A DNA stretch of 64,000 nt from Streptomyces coeruleorubidus. GTDB taxonomy: Bacteria; Actinomycetota; Actinomycetes; Streptomycetales; Streptomycetaceae. Location of the stretch: positions 2,728,001 to 2,792,000 of the forward strand of contig NZ_CP023694.1 of assembly GCF_008705135.1 (NCBI RefSeq). Direction: 5' to 3'. The translations under genes were made by a program, and so were the position numbers. This document shows, one piece after another, positions 16,584-31,209 of the stretch; within the stretch, counting starts at the first letter, position 1, and each line of letters begins with the position of its first letter. Under the pieces are notes generated by a model. The model saw only the letters and a list, made by a program, of their open reading frames with translations, was not told the origin of the DNA and made no database searches.

Positions 16584-18506
16584 GTGCAGTCACAGGATGT
16601 CGCCCAGCGCCCCGCGCCCCCCTCCCCCGCCGGCCCGGTCGTCGATGTCGAGCAGGCCGAGGCCGCGCTCGTCGAGCACTATCCGCGGCTCGTGCGGCTC
16701 GCCTATCTGGTGCTGCCGCCGGGCCTGGGCCGCAGCAGGCGCGTCCTCACCGCACACGCCCTCACCCAGCGCGCACTTCCCCGCAACCGCACACCGGCGC
16801 CGGTGATCCCGGCCCAGTCGACCGGCCGTGACGGTGACCCGGGCTACGCCCTGGTCCGTCTCCAGGTGCTGCGTACGGCGCTGGAGGCGGGGCTGCCCCT
16901 GAAGCGCAAGGCCTGGCCGAAGCGGTCCCAGTTGCCGCCGGTGCTGCCGCAGGTGTGGGGGCTGAAGCTGTTCCCGCGGTCCGGCGGCGCCGACGAACTC
17001 GCCCTGGACCAGCGGCTGTCCACCCTGTCCGGCCCGGCCCGGGCCGCCTACGCGCTGCGCGGCCTGGAGCGGCTGACGGACGACGGCGTACGCAAGGTGC
17101 TCACGACCGCGGGGGTCGCCGACGCGGACGGTGCGCTGCTGGAGGCCGACGGGATCCCCGCGCAGTACGGACTGCTCGACTCCCCCGAGTTCGACCCGTG
17201 CTCGCTTCAGGCCCGCCCCACCGACCTCATGCGGCGCCGCCAGCACCTGAAGGCCGCGCTGGCCGCGGGGGCGGCCCTGCTGGTGTGCGGGGCGCTGCTG
17301 GGTCTGCCCGGCGATGGGTGGGGCCCCGACGGCGCCGCCGCGCCGCCGTACGCGCGGAACCCGGCCGCCCAGGCCGCCCTGGACCCCGCGAAGCTGACCC
17401 GGGTCTCCCCCGCCGCGTGGCGGGGCTCGGCGCGCACGGACTTCTCGGTGTGGCCGGCCCGCGGCGAGCTCACCGGCGACTCGCCCCTGCTGCGCCGCGC
17501 CCTGGCCGTCTGGGCCCGCCCGGGCGAGACGGTCGGGGTGTCCGCGACGCCCGGCACCCCGTCCGGCGGCCCGGCCGGACCACCCCAGTTGCTGTACGCG
17601 GGGACGGTCGACGCGGCGCGCGTGGTGATCCTCTACGACGGTCTGCGCGTCGCCCGGTACGCCGAGCCGAAGGAGGGCACGCAGGGCGCCGCCCTCGACT
17701 TCGCCCGGGTCGACGGCGCGGGCCGGGCCGAGGCGGGCGCGGTGGTCCTCGGCCGGTCCGACGGCAACGTCCGCTATCTGACCGCCCCTTGGGTGAAGGA
17801 GGCGGGCGAGCGGGACCTGATGAAGCCGGGCTCCGGCGCGATGGACCTGGCCCTCGCCGACGGTGTGACCGCGCCGCTGGCCAGCCCGGTTCTGCGGGCC
17901 GGCGCGTGCACGTCGTGGAACGTGCTGCAACTGAGCGACGGCACGAGAACGCGGCTGCTGACCGACCTCGGCGAACTGGTCCCGGCCCGGCTCACCGCCG
18001 GACGGCCCGGCTCACCGCGCGAGGCGTCCGGTGCCGAGGCGCTGCGCACCTGGGGGCCGTTCGCCTGCTCGCTGGGCACGGTGCGCTCGGCGGGCGTGCG
18101 GAGCGTCAACGCCTGGGCGTTCAACAGGCAGCCGCTGCCGGACGCGAGCGGTTCGGCCGCGTGGGTGTGCACCCGGGCCGAGACCTGGCGGGGCGGCGGA
18201 GCGCGGGTGCTGGCCCAGTTCCACACGCCGGGCGGGAGGTACGGGGCGGTGGCGGCGAAGGCCGAGAACGTGCTCGCCTGCGGGGCGCGCGAACCGCACG
18301 TGCTGGCCGGAGTGCTGTGGAAGTCGAAGGCGGGCGGCTGGTATCTGCTGGCCGCCGGCAGCCGGGACACCGCGTCGATCCGCGCGACGGGCGGGGTCGG
18401 CGGGGCGTCGCAGACCAGTTTGCTGACCGTGCCGGCCGAGCGGGGGGCTCGGGCCGAGCTGAAGGGGACACTGCGGGACGGGCGCCCGATCGGCGGGCTG
18501 CGCTGA
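16584..18506 (+). CDS. Single-pass membrane protein with a degenerate sigma-factor-like N-terminus
   Basis: A 640-residue protein. Residues about 25-215 have features reminiscent of ECF sigma proteins (EHYPRLVRLAYLVLP, then LSGPARAAYALRGLERL resembling a region-4-like helix), but no clear DNA-recognition helix remains. A membrane segment about 228-246 (AALAAGAALLVCGALLG) follows an RRR anchor and the rest, about 250-640, is predicted extracellular with several cysteines. This layout suggests a sigma/anti-sigma-like or signalling protein whose N-terminus became vestigial; that is inference. The start is GTG 16584 with no ribosome binding site. Confidence 0.6.
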   Translation: MQSQDVAQRPAPPSPAGPVVDVEQAEAALVEHYPRLVRLAYLVLPPGLGRSRRVLTAHALTQRALPRNRTPAPVIPAQSTGRDGDPGYALVRLQVLRTALEAGLPLKRKAWPKRSQLPPVLPQVWGLKLFPRSGGADELALDQRLSTLSGPARAAYALRGLERLTDDGVRKVLTTAGVADADGALLEADGIPAQYGLLDSPEFDPCSLQARPTDLMRRRQHLKAALAAGAALLVCGALLGLPGDGWGPDGAAAPPYARNPAAQAALDPAKLTRVSPAAWRGSARTDFSVWPARGELTGDSPLLRRALAVWARPGETVGVSATPGTPSGGPAGPPQLLYAGTVDAARVVILYDGLRVARYAEPKEGTQGAALDFARVDGAGRAEAGAVVLGRSDGNVRYLTAPWVKEAGERDLMKPGSGAMDLALADGVTAPLASPVLRAGACTSWNVLQLSDGTRTRLLTDLGELVPARLTAGRPGSPREASGAEALRTWGPFACSLGTVRSAGVRSVNAWAFNRQPLPDASGSAAWVCTRAETWRGGGARVLAQFHTPGGRYGAVAAKAENVLACGAREPHVLAGVLWKSKAGGWYLLAAGSRDTASIRATGGVGGASQTSLLTVPAERGARAELKGTLRDGRPIGGLR

Positions 18507-18548
18507 ACGGCGGCTGAGGCGCCCCGTCCGGCGCCCCTGGGTGACCAT

Positions 18549-18615
18549 CCCCGGACGATCCCCGACCGATCCCGGACCGATCCGATCCGTTCAAGGCCGG
18601 AATCGATCGGTAAGG
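18549..18615 (+). promoter_or_regulatory. GATC-rich repeat region upstream of tetR; candidate operator
   Basis: The stretch contains serial copies of ACGATCC, ACCGATCC and CCGATCC (about 18555-18589), and CCGATC (18577-18582 and 18582-18587) is mirrored by GATCGG at 18604-18609. TetR regulators usually bind inverted repeats next to their own start, so this is a candidate autoregulatory site. Not proven by sequence alone. Confidence 0.35.
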
Positions 18616-18622
18616 TGTTCGC

Positions 18623-19312
18623 ATGACTACCGGGGTTCGCCGCAGATTGGGAGTCGAGGAGCGGCGGCAGCAGTTGATCGGCGTCGCCCTCGAACTGTTC
18701 AGCCGCCGCTCGCCCGACGAGGTCTCCATCGACGAGATAGCGTCGGCCGCGGGCATTTCACGCCCGTTGGTCTACCACTACTTTCCCGGCAAACTCAGCC
18801 TGTACGAGGCCGCGTTGAAGCGGGCCTCGGACGATCTCGCGGCCCGGTTCGTGGAGCCGCACGAGGGGCCGCTGGGGGCGCGGCTGCTGCGTGTGATGCG
18901 TCGCTTCTTCGACTTCGTCGACGAGCACGGCCCCGGTTTCTCCGCCCTCATGCGCGGCGGTCCGGCGGTCGGCTCCTCGACGACCAACGCGCTCATCGAC
19001 TCCGTGCGGCAGGCCGCGTATGTCCAGATCCTTTCGCATCTGGGCGTGACCGATCCGCCCGCGCGGCTGGAACTGGTCGTGCGTTCCTGGATCTCGCTCG
19101 CCGAGTCGACGGCGCTGATCTGGCTGGACGGCCGGCGCATCCCGCGGGCCGAGCTGGAGGTCCAGCTCGTCCACGACTTCGCCGCGCTCACCGCCGTCAG
19201 CGCCGCCCAGGACGCAGAGATGGCCGCCCTGCTGCGCCGCATCGCCCAGGAGGAGCCGGCCGACGGCCCGTTCGCCACCCTGGCCGGCCGCCTGCTGGCG
19301 CTGGCGACCTGA
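18623..19312 (+). CDS. TetR-family transcriptional regulator
   Basis: A 229-residue regulator. The N-terminal helix-turn-helix reads RRQQLIGVALELFSRR, VSIDEIASAAGISRPLVYHYFPGKLSLYEAA, a textbook TetR domain at residues about 10-60. The C-terminal ligand-binding part is helical and has no recognisable ligand motif. The genes on either side, a membrane protein and a tautomerase, give no strong clue to its target. ATG 18623 follows a GATCC-type repeat region; no clear Shine-Dalgarno sequence is present. Confidence 0.9.
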   Translation: MTTGVRRRLGVEERRQQLIGVALELFSRRSPDEVSIDEIASAAGISRPLVYHYFPGKLSLYEAALKRASDDLAARFVEPHEGPLGARLLRVMRRFFDFVDEHGPGFSALMRGGPAVGSSTTNALIDSVRQAAYVQILSHLGVTDPPARLELVVRSWISLAESTALIWLDGRRIPRAELEVQLVHDFAALTAVSAAQDAEMAALLRRIAQEEPADGPFATLAGRLLALAT

Positions 19313-19361
19313 GACGGCTCGGCTCTCGAAACTTCCGGCGGCGCCGGCGACCTGAAACCGC

Positions 19362-19718
19362 TCAGCTCTCGAACTTCCGGTAGGACGCGTCCAGTTCGCG
19401 CACCTCGGCGGAGGCGTGCAGCACGCGCCCGTCGGTGGTCTTCAGGTGGGTGCGCAGCAACTCCAGGGTGGCCTCGGTGAGCCGGGCCCTGGTCTCCTCG
19501 GTGCGGCCGGCGAGCAGCGCGATGTGGACGTGCACATGGGCGTGCCCCTCGGTCTCGGGGCCGACCACGACGTCCTCGGTCCGGCGGAACCGGGTCTTGC
19601 ACGCCGCCGGCTTGGCGGCCGCGATGTCGACCGTGGCCTCGTGCAGCGCCTTCGCGAACCCGGGCCGGTCGAAGTCGTCCGCGAGGTCGGCGGAATAGTC
19701 GACGGTGATCTGCGGCAT
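19362..19718 (-). CDS. 5-carboxymethyl-2-hydroxymuconate isomerase (tautomerase superfamily)
   Basis: The 118-residue protein starts MPQITVDYSADL. Tautomerase superfamily enzymes use the amino-terminal proline left after methionine removal as catalytic base, so the start must be ATG 19718-19716 and not the ATG two codons upstream; AGGAG at 5-base spacing agrees. Other family features are the HVHVHIALLAGR strand and the C-terminal TYR-like SYRKFES. The known reaction is isomerisation in homoprotocatechuate degradation, but no other genes of that pathway are nearby, so the real substrate is uncertain. Confidence 0.82.
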   Translation of the reverse strand: MPQITVDYSADLADDFDRPGFAKALHEATVDIAAAKPAACKTRFRRTEDVVVGPETEGHAHVHVHIALLAGRTEETRARLTEATLELLRTHLKTTDGRVLHASAEVRELDASYRKFES

Positions 19719-19748
19719 GAGCACTCCTGTTCTAGGCGGCCATCGGGC

Positions 19749-21368
19749 TCACCCTAACCTCAGCGCCAGCATCGCGATGTCGTCCTCCCGGTCGCGGCCG
19801 AAACAGCCGAGCAGCACGTCGCAGAGGGTGTCGAGACCGGCCGGGGCGTCGGAGGCGGCCGTGCGGAGCTGTTCCAGGGAGGTCTCCAGGGGAGTGCCGC
19901 GGGTCTCGATGAGGCCGTCGGTGACCATGAGGAGGCGGTCGGTGGGGGCCAGGTGCCGCTCGCTCGGGGCGGGCCGTTCCAGGCCCAGCCCGAGCAGCGG
20001 ACCGCACGCGTCGACGTACTCGGCGCCGCCCCCGTCGCGCAGGATCAGCGGCGGGATGTGCCCGGCGTTGGCGATCCGCACCCGCCCGCTACCGGGATCG
20101 ACCAGGGCCAGGCAGACGGTCGCCGTGACGTCGGGGTGGTACTGCTGGAGCATCCGGTCGAGCCGCCCGGCCAGGACCGCCGGGTCGCTCTCGGTCACGC
20201 AGTAGGCGCGCAGCGCGTGCCGGATCTCGACCATGACGGTGGCCGCGTCCAGCGAGTGCCCGACGACGTCCCCGACGGCGGTGAGCACGCCCTCGCCGGT
20301 GCGCAGGGCGGCGTAGAAGTCGCCGCCGATCTCGGTCTGCGGGGAGGCGGGCACGTAGCGGACGACGATGTCGACGCCGGGCAGGTGCGGCAGCTTGTGC
20401 GGCTGGGGCAGGAAGCTGTGCTGGAGGGTGAGGGCGACATGCCGCTCCACCCGGTACAGCAGCAGCGGCTCGGCGGCGAGCGCGCAGGCCTGGGCGAGGC
20501 GGGCGAGCAGCCCGTCGGCCGCGGGGTCGGTGATCGCGGCGCGCCGTACGGGCGTGGCGAGGCAGACCGCCGTCCGGCCGTCCTGGGCGGTCGCCACGGT
20601 CAGGCGGGCGTCCTCCTCGACGCCCGCCCGGAACATCCCGGCCGGCCACAGCGGCGCGGGGACGACGGTGCTGGTGACGCCCGTGCGGCCCTCCGCGAGC
20701 CGGGTGACCAGCCGGGCCGCCGCCTGGTGCGCGCCGCTGTCCGCCGGTGCGGGGCGGCACCGGGCCGTGCCCCGGTACGGCTCGCCGTCCGGGCCGATCA
20801 CGAACACCACGGCGGGCGAGTCGGTGAGGTGTGCGGCGCCTTCGGCGGCCGCGGCGGCGAGTTCCCGCGGGCAGCGGGCGGCCTGCACGGTGACGATGGC
20901 CTCGGACAGCAGCGTCAGACGGTGGACGGCGGTCTCGGCGCCCGTGCTGCGGCGGGCCCCGCGCACGGCGGCCCGTACGACGGCCTGGATCTCCTGCGGC
21001 TCGGCGGGCACGGTCAGATAGGCGTCGCCGCCCGCGTCCAGTCCCCGGCACCGGTCGCCGGGCGCGGTCGCGGCGGCGGAGAAGTGCACGACGGGCAGCG
21101 CGGCCATGGGGGGCCGGGCCCGTACCCGGCGGCACAGTTCGAAGCCGCTCATGTCCGGCAGGCCCACGTCGACGAGGGCCACGTCGGGCAGGGTGCCGTC
21201 GCGCAGCCGGACGTCGAGTTCGACGAGCGCCTCGCCGCCGCTGGCGACCGGCACGACCTGGTGGCCGGCCCGGCTCAGCACCGCGCCCATGGCGTACCGG
21301 CTGGCCGCGACGTCGTCCACGACCAGCACGGTGGTGCCTGAGGTCTGCTGCGTGCCGTTGCCGTACAT
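19749..21368 (-). CDS. Response regulator fused to a PP2C/SpoIIE-type serine phosphatase
   Basis: A 539-residue signalling protein. Residues about 12-130 are a receiver domain (acidic pair D18-D19, phosphoacceptor D67 in VALVD, S/A and K-like positions later). A middle region of about 150-330 looks like a GAF-type sensor. The C-terminal part about 340-539 is a PP2C phosphatase with metal ligands in GGDFYA, VGDVVGHSLDAA and EDDIAMLAL. Such proteins dephosphorylate anti-sigma-antagonist proteins of the SpoIIAA/RsbV type. Start ATG 21368 is preferred over the longer ORF. It is 73 bases downstream of pulA on the same strand, possibly by chance. Confidence 0.88.
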   Translation of the reverse strand: MYGNGTQQTSGTTVLVVDDVAASRYAMGAVLSRAGHQVVPVASGGEALVELDVRLRDGTLPDVALVDVGLPDMSGFELCRRVRARPPMAALPVVHFSAAATAPGDRCRGLDAGGDAYLTVPAEPQEIQAVVRAAVRGARRSTGAETAVHRLTLLSEAIVTVQAARCPRELAAAAAEGAAHLTDSPAVVFVIGPDGEPYRGTARCRPAPADSGAHQAAARLVTRLAEGRTGVTSTVVPAPLWPAGMFRAGVEEDARLTVATAQDGRTAVCLATPVRRAAITDPAADGLLARLAQACALAAEPLLLYRVERHVALTLQHSFLPQPHKLPHLPGVDIVVRYVPASPQTEIGGDFYAALRTGEGVLTAVGDVVGHSLDAATVMVEIRHALRAYCVTESDPAVLAGRLDRMLQQYHPDVTATVCLALVDPGSGRVRIANAGHIPPLILRDGGGAEYVDACGPLLGLGLERPAPSERHLAPTDRLLMVTDGLIETRGTPLETSLEQLRTAASDAPAGLDTLCDVLLGCFGRDREDDIAMLALRLG

Positions 21369-21441
21369 CTCGACTGCCCCTCGGGGCGTACGTGGGTGGG
21401 CAGACCGCCGGTCGCGGCCTGCGCCACCCAACGTAGTGCGG

Positions 21442-26844
<5,403 letters not shown>

Positions 26845-26911
26845 TGACGTGGACTCCTTGCGATTGCGGCTCTCACGGGTCCGACCCCGCGCGACCGTAT
26901 CGCCGCCGAAA

Positions 26912-26934
26912 CGCTTACAGCAAGAGTCCTGAAA
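26912..26934 (-). promoter_or_regulatory. MalR-like site upstream of pulA
   Basis: CGCTTACAGCAAGAG (26913-26927) contains CTTACAGCAAG, close to the CTTGCAGCAA core seen in front of malE and the amylase gene. It lies about 70 bases upstream of the pulA start. Binding by MalR is inferred from similarity of sites. Confidence 0.45.
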
Positions 26935-26950
26935 TCATTGGAAAGAACTT

Positions 26951-28321
26951 TCAGCAGCGCGGCTTCCCCACGTGGATCGCCAGGGCCGTGTTCGAGCCCA
27001 GGGCGGCCGTGAACTGCCCGCTGGAGTTCACTGTCACAGTCGTGTTGTTCTGCACGTCGCAGTACGCCCCCGCCGGCAGCGACGTCTGGTACGTCCGCGT
27101 GAGGGATCCCGACTCGTGATTGATGGCCACGAAACCCTTGCCGCCCCGGCCGAAGGCGATGGCGTCGCCGCCGTTGTCCCACCAGTTGGTGACCGGTTCG
27201 CCGCGTGTGGCGTTGCGGAAGCCGACCATCGACTTGATCTCGGGCCAGTTGTGCTGGCACTTCCAGCCGTCCTGCCAGCAGGCGTTGGCCTGGCCGCCGT
27301 TGGGCGGACCGGCGTCGTGGTCGGTGAACTCGTAGCCGGAGTGGATGTCCGGGGCGCCGTAGGGCCAGGCCAGCATGAAGACGTTGGCCAGGGTGTAGTT
27401 CGCACCGTCCTTGTAGCTGAGCGTGGAGCCGTTGCGCTCGGTGTCGTGGTTGTCGACGAAGACGCCGGCCACCGAGCTGTTCATATGGCCCCAGCCCTCG
27501 CCGTAGTTCTTCAGATAGGCGAGGTTCTCGCTGTTGAAGACCCGCTTGAGGTCGTAGCCGTAGCGGAACTCCTGGACGTCGCCGTTGCCCGTGTATTCGG
27601 TGGGCTGGACGGCCTCGCCGGCGCCGAAGATGGCCTCCTGCTTCCAGTACACCGACGGGTTGCTCAGCCGGGACTTGATGTTCGCGAGATCGGCGGCGTC
27701 CATGTGCTTGGCCGCGTCGATGCGGAAGCCGTCGACGCCGAGGGAGAGCAGGTCGTTCATGTACCCGGCGATGGCGCCTCGGACGTAGTTCTCACCGGTG
27801 TCGAGGTCGGCGAGGCCCACCAGTTCGCAGTGCTGGACGTTCCAGCGGTCCTGGTAGTTGCCGATCCGGGAGGTGCAGTCGTCGAAGTCGTACGAGGAGT
27901 ACAGGCCGGGGTAGTCGTACTTGGTGTACGACGAGCCGCCGGTGCCGGTGCCGTCGCCCGCCGACATGTGGTTGATCACCGTGTCGACGACGACCTTCAC
28001 ACCGGCCGCGTGGCAGGTGTTCACCATGTTCCGGAAGGCCGCGCGGTCACCGAGCCGGCCGGCGATCTTGTAGCTGACCGGCTGGTACGAGGTCCACCAC
28101 TGCGGGCCCTGTATGTGCTCGGCGGGCGGGGAGACCTGGACGTAGCCGTATCCGGCGGGCCCGAGGGTGTTGGTGCACTCGCGGGCGACGGAGACGAACT
28201 TCCACTCGAAGAGAACTGCGGTGACGTCCTTGGTGCCAGGTGGGGAGGCCTGTGCACTCGTCGGGCTCATGACAACCGCAGCCACGGCGAGCGCGGCGGC
28301 GGAGAGGTGTCTGCGTGCCAT
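26951..28321 (-). CDS. Secreted alpha-amylase (GH13)
   Basis: A 456-residue extracellular amylase. Residues 1-25 are a signal peptide ending AQASP. The GH13 catalytic residues are visible: [10 protein letters not shown] near 199 (nucleophile), QEAIFGAGE near 230 (acid/base) and FVDNHD near 289; VVVDTVINH gives region I. The sequence type is that of Streptomyces single-domain amylases. It ends at the catalytic and C-domain with no CBM20 starch-binding domain, unlike longer relatives. It releases maltodextrins from starch outside the cell. It lies between pulA and aglA on the same strand with a CTTGCTGCAAAG site just upstream, so co-regulation by MalR is likely. Confidence 0.93.
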   Translation of the reverse strand: MARRHLSAAALAVAAVVMSPTSAQASPPGTKDVTAVLFEWKFVSVARECTNTLGPAGYGYVQVSPPAEHIQGPQWWTSYQPVSYKIAGRLGDRAAFRNMVNTCHAAGVKVVVDTVINHMSAGDGTGTGGSSYTKYDYPGLYSSYDFDDCTSRIGNYQDRWNVQHCELVGLADLDTGENYVRGAIAGYMNDLLSLGVDGFRIDAAKHMDAADLANIKSRLSNPSVYWKQEAIFGAGEAVQPTEYTGNGDVQEFRYGYDLKRVFNSENLAYLKNYGEGWGHMNSSVAGVFVDNHDTERNGSTLSYKDGANYTLANVFMLAWPYGAPDIHSGYEFTDHDAGPPNGGQANACWQDGWKCQHNWPEIKSMVGFRNATRGEPVTNWWDNGGDAIAFGRGGKGFVAINHESGSLTRTYQTSLPAGAYCDVQNNTTVTVNSSGQFTAALGSNTALAIHVGKPRC

Positions 28322-28347
28322 GTGGGGTTTCCTTCTTCTTTGAAGAT

Positions 28348-28377
28348 TCTTGCTGCAAAGTTCAGAAACCTTGCGGT
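28348..28377 (-). promoter_or_regulatory. MalR-like operator upstream of the alpha-amylase gene
   Basis: On the minus strand, CTTTGCAGCAAG (plus 28349-28360) and CCGCAAGG (plus 28369-28376) form half-sites like those at malE. The site is about 28 bases upstream of the ATG 28321 and would overlap a promoter. The assignment is inference from the shared motif. Confidence 0.55.
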
Positions 28378-28392
28378 GACGCAGATGTTAAA

Positions 28393-28420
28393 GGCCCGCC
28401 GCCCCAAAGGGCAGCGGGCC
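28393..28420 (-). terminator. Terminator after aglA
   Basis: GGCCCGC (28393-28399) pairs with GCGGGCC (28414-28420), extended by GCCC/GGGC (28401-28404 with 28409-28412). It sits about 20 bases past the aglA stop. Confidence 0.7.
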
Positions 28421-28440
28421 GTGCGAAATTCAACGGAAAA

Positions 28441-30138
28441 TCAGGCGGTGACCGCGGTGGTCCACCACACCGTGGTGTCGGCCGGCACCTTGGCCTCGTC
28501 GTCGACCTCGACGACCTCGCCGCTCGCGACCAGCACCCGGCCGTACGCCGGCATCGCCACCGACTCGCCGGTGGTGTTAGCGACGCACACGAACTCCCCG
28601 CGCCGGAAGGCGAGCACGCCCTCGGGCGCCCGCAGCCACTCCACGGAGGAGCCGGCACCGAGATCGGGCTGCGCGCGGCGCACGGCGAGCGCCGCCCGGT
28701 ACAGCTCCAGGGTCGAGCCGGGCTCCCCGGTCTGCGCCTCGACGCTCAGCTCGCCCCACCCTTCCGGCTGCGGCAGCCAGCTGCCCCCGTCGCCGAAGCC
28801 GTACGCCGACCCGGCCCTGGTCCACGGGATCGGCACCCGGCACCCGTCGCGGAAGCCGTCCTGGCCCGCGCCCCGGAAGTACGCCGGGTCCTGACGCACC
28901 TCGTCCGGCAGGTCCACGACGTCCGGGAGGCCCAGCTCCTCGCCCTGGTAGATGTAGGCCGAGCCGGGCAGCGCGAGCATCAGCAGGGTCGCGGCCCGGG
29001 CCCTGCGCAGGCCCAGCTCCCGGTCGCCGGCCAGGCGGATCTGGGTACCGAGGCCGGGCGGGTTGGCGAAGCGGGTGGCGTGCCGGGTCACGTCGTGGTT
29101 GGACAGCACCCAGGTGGCCGGGGCGCCGACCGGGCGCATGGCCTCCAGGGTGCGGTCGATGACCTCGCGCATCTCCGCGGCGTCCCAGTGGGTGCTGAGG
29201 TACTGGAAGTTGAAGGCCTGGTGCAGCTCGTCCGGGCGGACGTAGTGGGCGGTGCGCTCGATGGTCGGCGTCCAGGCCTCCGCCACGAAGATGCGCTCGC
29301 CCGCGTACTCGTCGAGGACGAGCCGCCACTGCCGGTAGATCTCGTGCACGCCCTCCTGGTCGAAGAACGGCATGACATCGTTGCCCAGCAGCTTCACCTG
29401 GTCATGGGATCCAAGGTCGGGCAGCCCCTCTGCCTTCACCAGGCCGTGGGCGACATCGATCCGGAAGCCGTCGACGCCCATGTCCAGCCAGAAGCGCAGG
29501 ATGGAGCGGAACTCGTCGCCGACCGCCGGGTGCTCCCAGTTGAAGTCGGGCTGCTCGGGGGCGAAGAGGTGCAGGTACCACTCTCCGGGCGTGCCGTCGG
29601 GTTCGGTGACCCGGGTCCAGGCCGGGCCGCCGAAGATCGACTCCCAGTCGTTGGGCGGCAGCTCGCCGTTCTCCCCCTTGCCGGGGCGGAAGTGGTAGCG
29701 GTCCCGCAGCGGGGAGCCCGGGCCCTCCGCGACGGCCCGCTTGAACCACTCGTGCTGGTCGGAGGAGTGGTTGGGCACGAGGTCGACGATGATCCGCAGG
29801 CCCAGTTCGTGGGCGTCGCGAATCAGCGCGTCGGCGTCCAGGAGGTTGCCGAACATGGGGTCGACGGCCCGGTAGTCGGCGACGTCGTAGCCGGCGTCGG
29901 CCTGCGGCGAGGCGTAGAAGGGGCTGAGCCACACGGCGTCCACGCCGAGGTCGCGCAGGTACGGCAGACGGGTGCGGACACCTTCCAGGTCGCCCATGCC
30001 GTCGCCGTTGCTGTCGGCGAAGCTGCGCGGGTACACCTGGTAGATCACCGCGTCCCGCCACCAGTCGCGACGCTTGGCGACGGTGGCGACGCCCGATGCG
30101 GAAGTGGGGGTAGGGGCGGCTGAGTGCTGCTGGCTCAT
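28441..30138 (-). CDS. aglA: Intracellular alpha-glucosidase (GH13)
   Basis: A 565-residue GH13 enzyme without signal peptide, expected to hydrolyse maltose and short maltodextrins after import. Family motifs: WWRDAVIYQVYPRSF at about 36-50, DLVPNHSSDQHEWF, nucleophile GFRIDVAHG near 223, acid/base FVAEAW near 285 and LSNHDVTRH near 345. The start ATG 30138 is preferred, with AAGGA 4-5 bases upstream; upstream ATG 30171 lacks a binding site and the ORF extension to 30303 would run into the malG terminator. It is the distal gene of the malE-malF-malG-aglA cluster, the order known in S. coelicolor. Confidence 0.93.
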   Translation of the reverse strand: MSQQHSAAPTPTSASGVATVAKRRDWWRDAVIYQVYPRSFADSNGDGMGDLEGVRTRLPYLRDLGVDAVWLSPFYASPQADAGYDVADYRAVDPMFGNLLDADALIRDAHELGLRIIVDLVPNHSSDQHEWFKRAVAEGPGSPLRDRYHFRPGKGENGELPPNDWESIFGGPAWTRVTEPDGTPGEWYLHLFAPEQPDFNWEHPAVGDEFRSILRFWLDMGVDGFRIDVAHGLVKAEGLPDLGSHDQVKLLGNDVMPFFDQEGVHEIYRQWRLVLDEYAGERIFVAEAWTPTIERTAHYVRPDELHQAFNFQYLSTHWDAAEMREVIDRTLEAMRPVGAPATWVLSNHDVTRHATRFANPPGLGTQIRLAGDRELGLRRARAATLLMLALPGSAYIYQGEELGLPDVVDLPDEVRQDPAYFRGAGQDGFRDGCRVPIPWTRAGSAYGFGDGGSWLPQPEGWGELSVEAQTGEPGSTLELYRAALAVRRAQPDLGAGSSVEWLRAPEGVLAFRRGEFVCVANTTGESVAMPAYGRVLVASGEVVEVDDEAKVPADTTVWWTTAVTA

Positions 30139-30195
30139 GTCGTCCTTGATGCGTAACTGAGATGTGGTCATGTGAGCGTGAGCTGAGTGGGTGAC

Positions 30196-30242
30196 GAGGC
30201 GGCCGCGGCACAGCGGGGTCGGATGGGCACCGCGGCCGCCTC
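30196..30242 (-). terminator. Hairpin between malG and aglA
   Basis: GAGGCGGCCGCGG (30196-30208) and CCGCGGCCGCCTC (30230-30242) are perfect 13-bp arms with a 21-base loop in the 148-base gap. It may terminate part of the malEFG message or protect it. Confidence 0.6.
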
Positions 30243-30286
30243 GGGCTTGTGAGGAGCGGTTCGGCGGCACCCCGAGGGGCACCGGG

Positions 30287-31195
30287 TCACCCCTTCGTGC
30301 CACCCGCGGTGAGCCCGGTGACCAGGTTCTTCTGCACGAGGTAGAAGAACACGGCAGCCGGTATGGCGATCAGCACAGCCGTCGCGGCCATCAGGTTCCG
30401 CTGCGCGTCGTGCTCGCTCACGAACGTCTGGAGACCGACGGCGAACGTGTACTTGTCGTCGCTCAGCAGGAACGTGGAAGCGAACGCGACCTCACCGAAG
30501 GCCGTGAGGAAGCTGTAGAACGCGGCGACCGCGAGGCCCGGCTTGGCCAGCGGAAGGATCAGCCGTGCGAAGGTGCCGAAGGGGGTCAGCCCGTCGACGC
30601 GCCCGGCCTCGTCGATCTCGAACGGGATGGTGTCGAAATAGCCCTTCATCAGCCAGGCGCAGTACGGCACGATCGTGGTGCAGTTGACAAGGATGAGACC
30701 AAGGTAGCTGTCGATGAGCTGGAGATCCGAGAGGATCTGGTACATCGGCACGATCAGTACCGCGATCGGGAACATCTGGGTGACGAGCAGCACCCACATC
30801 AGCTTCCGGTAGCCGGGGAACCGCATGCGGGAGACCGCGTAGCCGGTGGACGCGGCGACGACGACTCCGATGAGCGTCGTGCCCAGCACCACGACCAGTG
30901 TGCTCGTCAGCCAGTCGAAGAAGCTGGTGTCCTTGAGGACGAACGCGTAGTTGTCGAACGTCATCTTCCCCCAGATGCGTCCGGGGTGCAGGTAGTCGTC
31001 CTTGTCCGGGCCGAGGGACAGGAAGAGCAGCCAGGCGATCGGGAAGAGCGCGGTCAGGCTCGCGCCGATCAGGATGGCGTGCGAGACGAGGGAGGTCGCG
31101 CGGCTGTGCTCGCCGCGGCGGCGGACCTTGCGGGGTGCGTCGGCGGGGCGCCGCCCGGTGTCCGCGGCGGAGGTCTCGACGGTGGTCGTACTCAT
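30287..31195 (-). CDS. malG: Maltose/maltodextrin ABC transporter permease MalG
   Basis: A 302-residue permease with about six membrane segments beginning after a charged N-terminus (residues 35-60). The cytoplasmic EAA loop reads EIDEAGRVDGLTPFGTFARLILPLAKPG, which docks an ATPase; no ATPase gene lies here, so a shared MsiK-type subunit encoded elsewhere is expected, as known in Streptomyces. ATG 31195 has GGAGT nearby. It follows malF by 14 bases and is in one operon with it. Confidence 0.93.
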   Translation of the reverse strand: MSTTTVETSAADTGRRPADAPRKVRRRGEHSRATSLVSHAILIGASLTALFPIAWLLFLSLGPDKDDYLHPGRIWGKMTFDNYAFVLKDTSFFDWLTSTLVVVLGTTLIGVVVAASTGYAVSRMRFPGYRKLMWVLLVTQMFPIAVLIVPMYQILSDLQLIDSYLGLILVNCTTIVPYCAWLMKGYFDTIPFEIDEAGRVDGLTPFGTFARLILPLAKPGLAVAAFYSFLTAFGEVAFASTFLLSDDKYTFAVGLQTFVSEHDAQRNLMAATAVLIAIPAAVFFYLVQKNLVTGLTAGGTKG

Positions 31196-31209
31196 TTCGG
31201 ACTCCTGCC

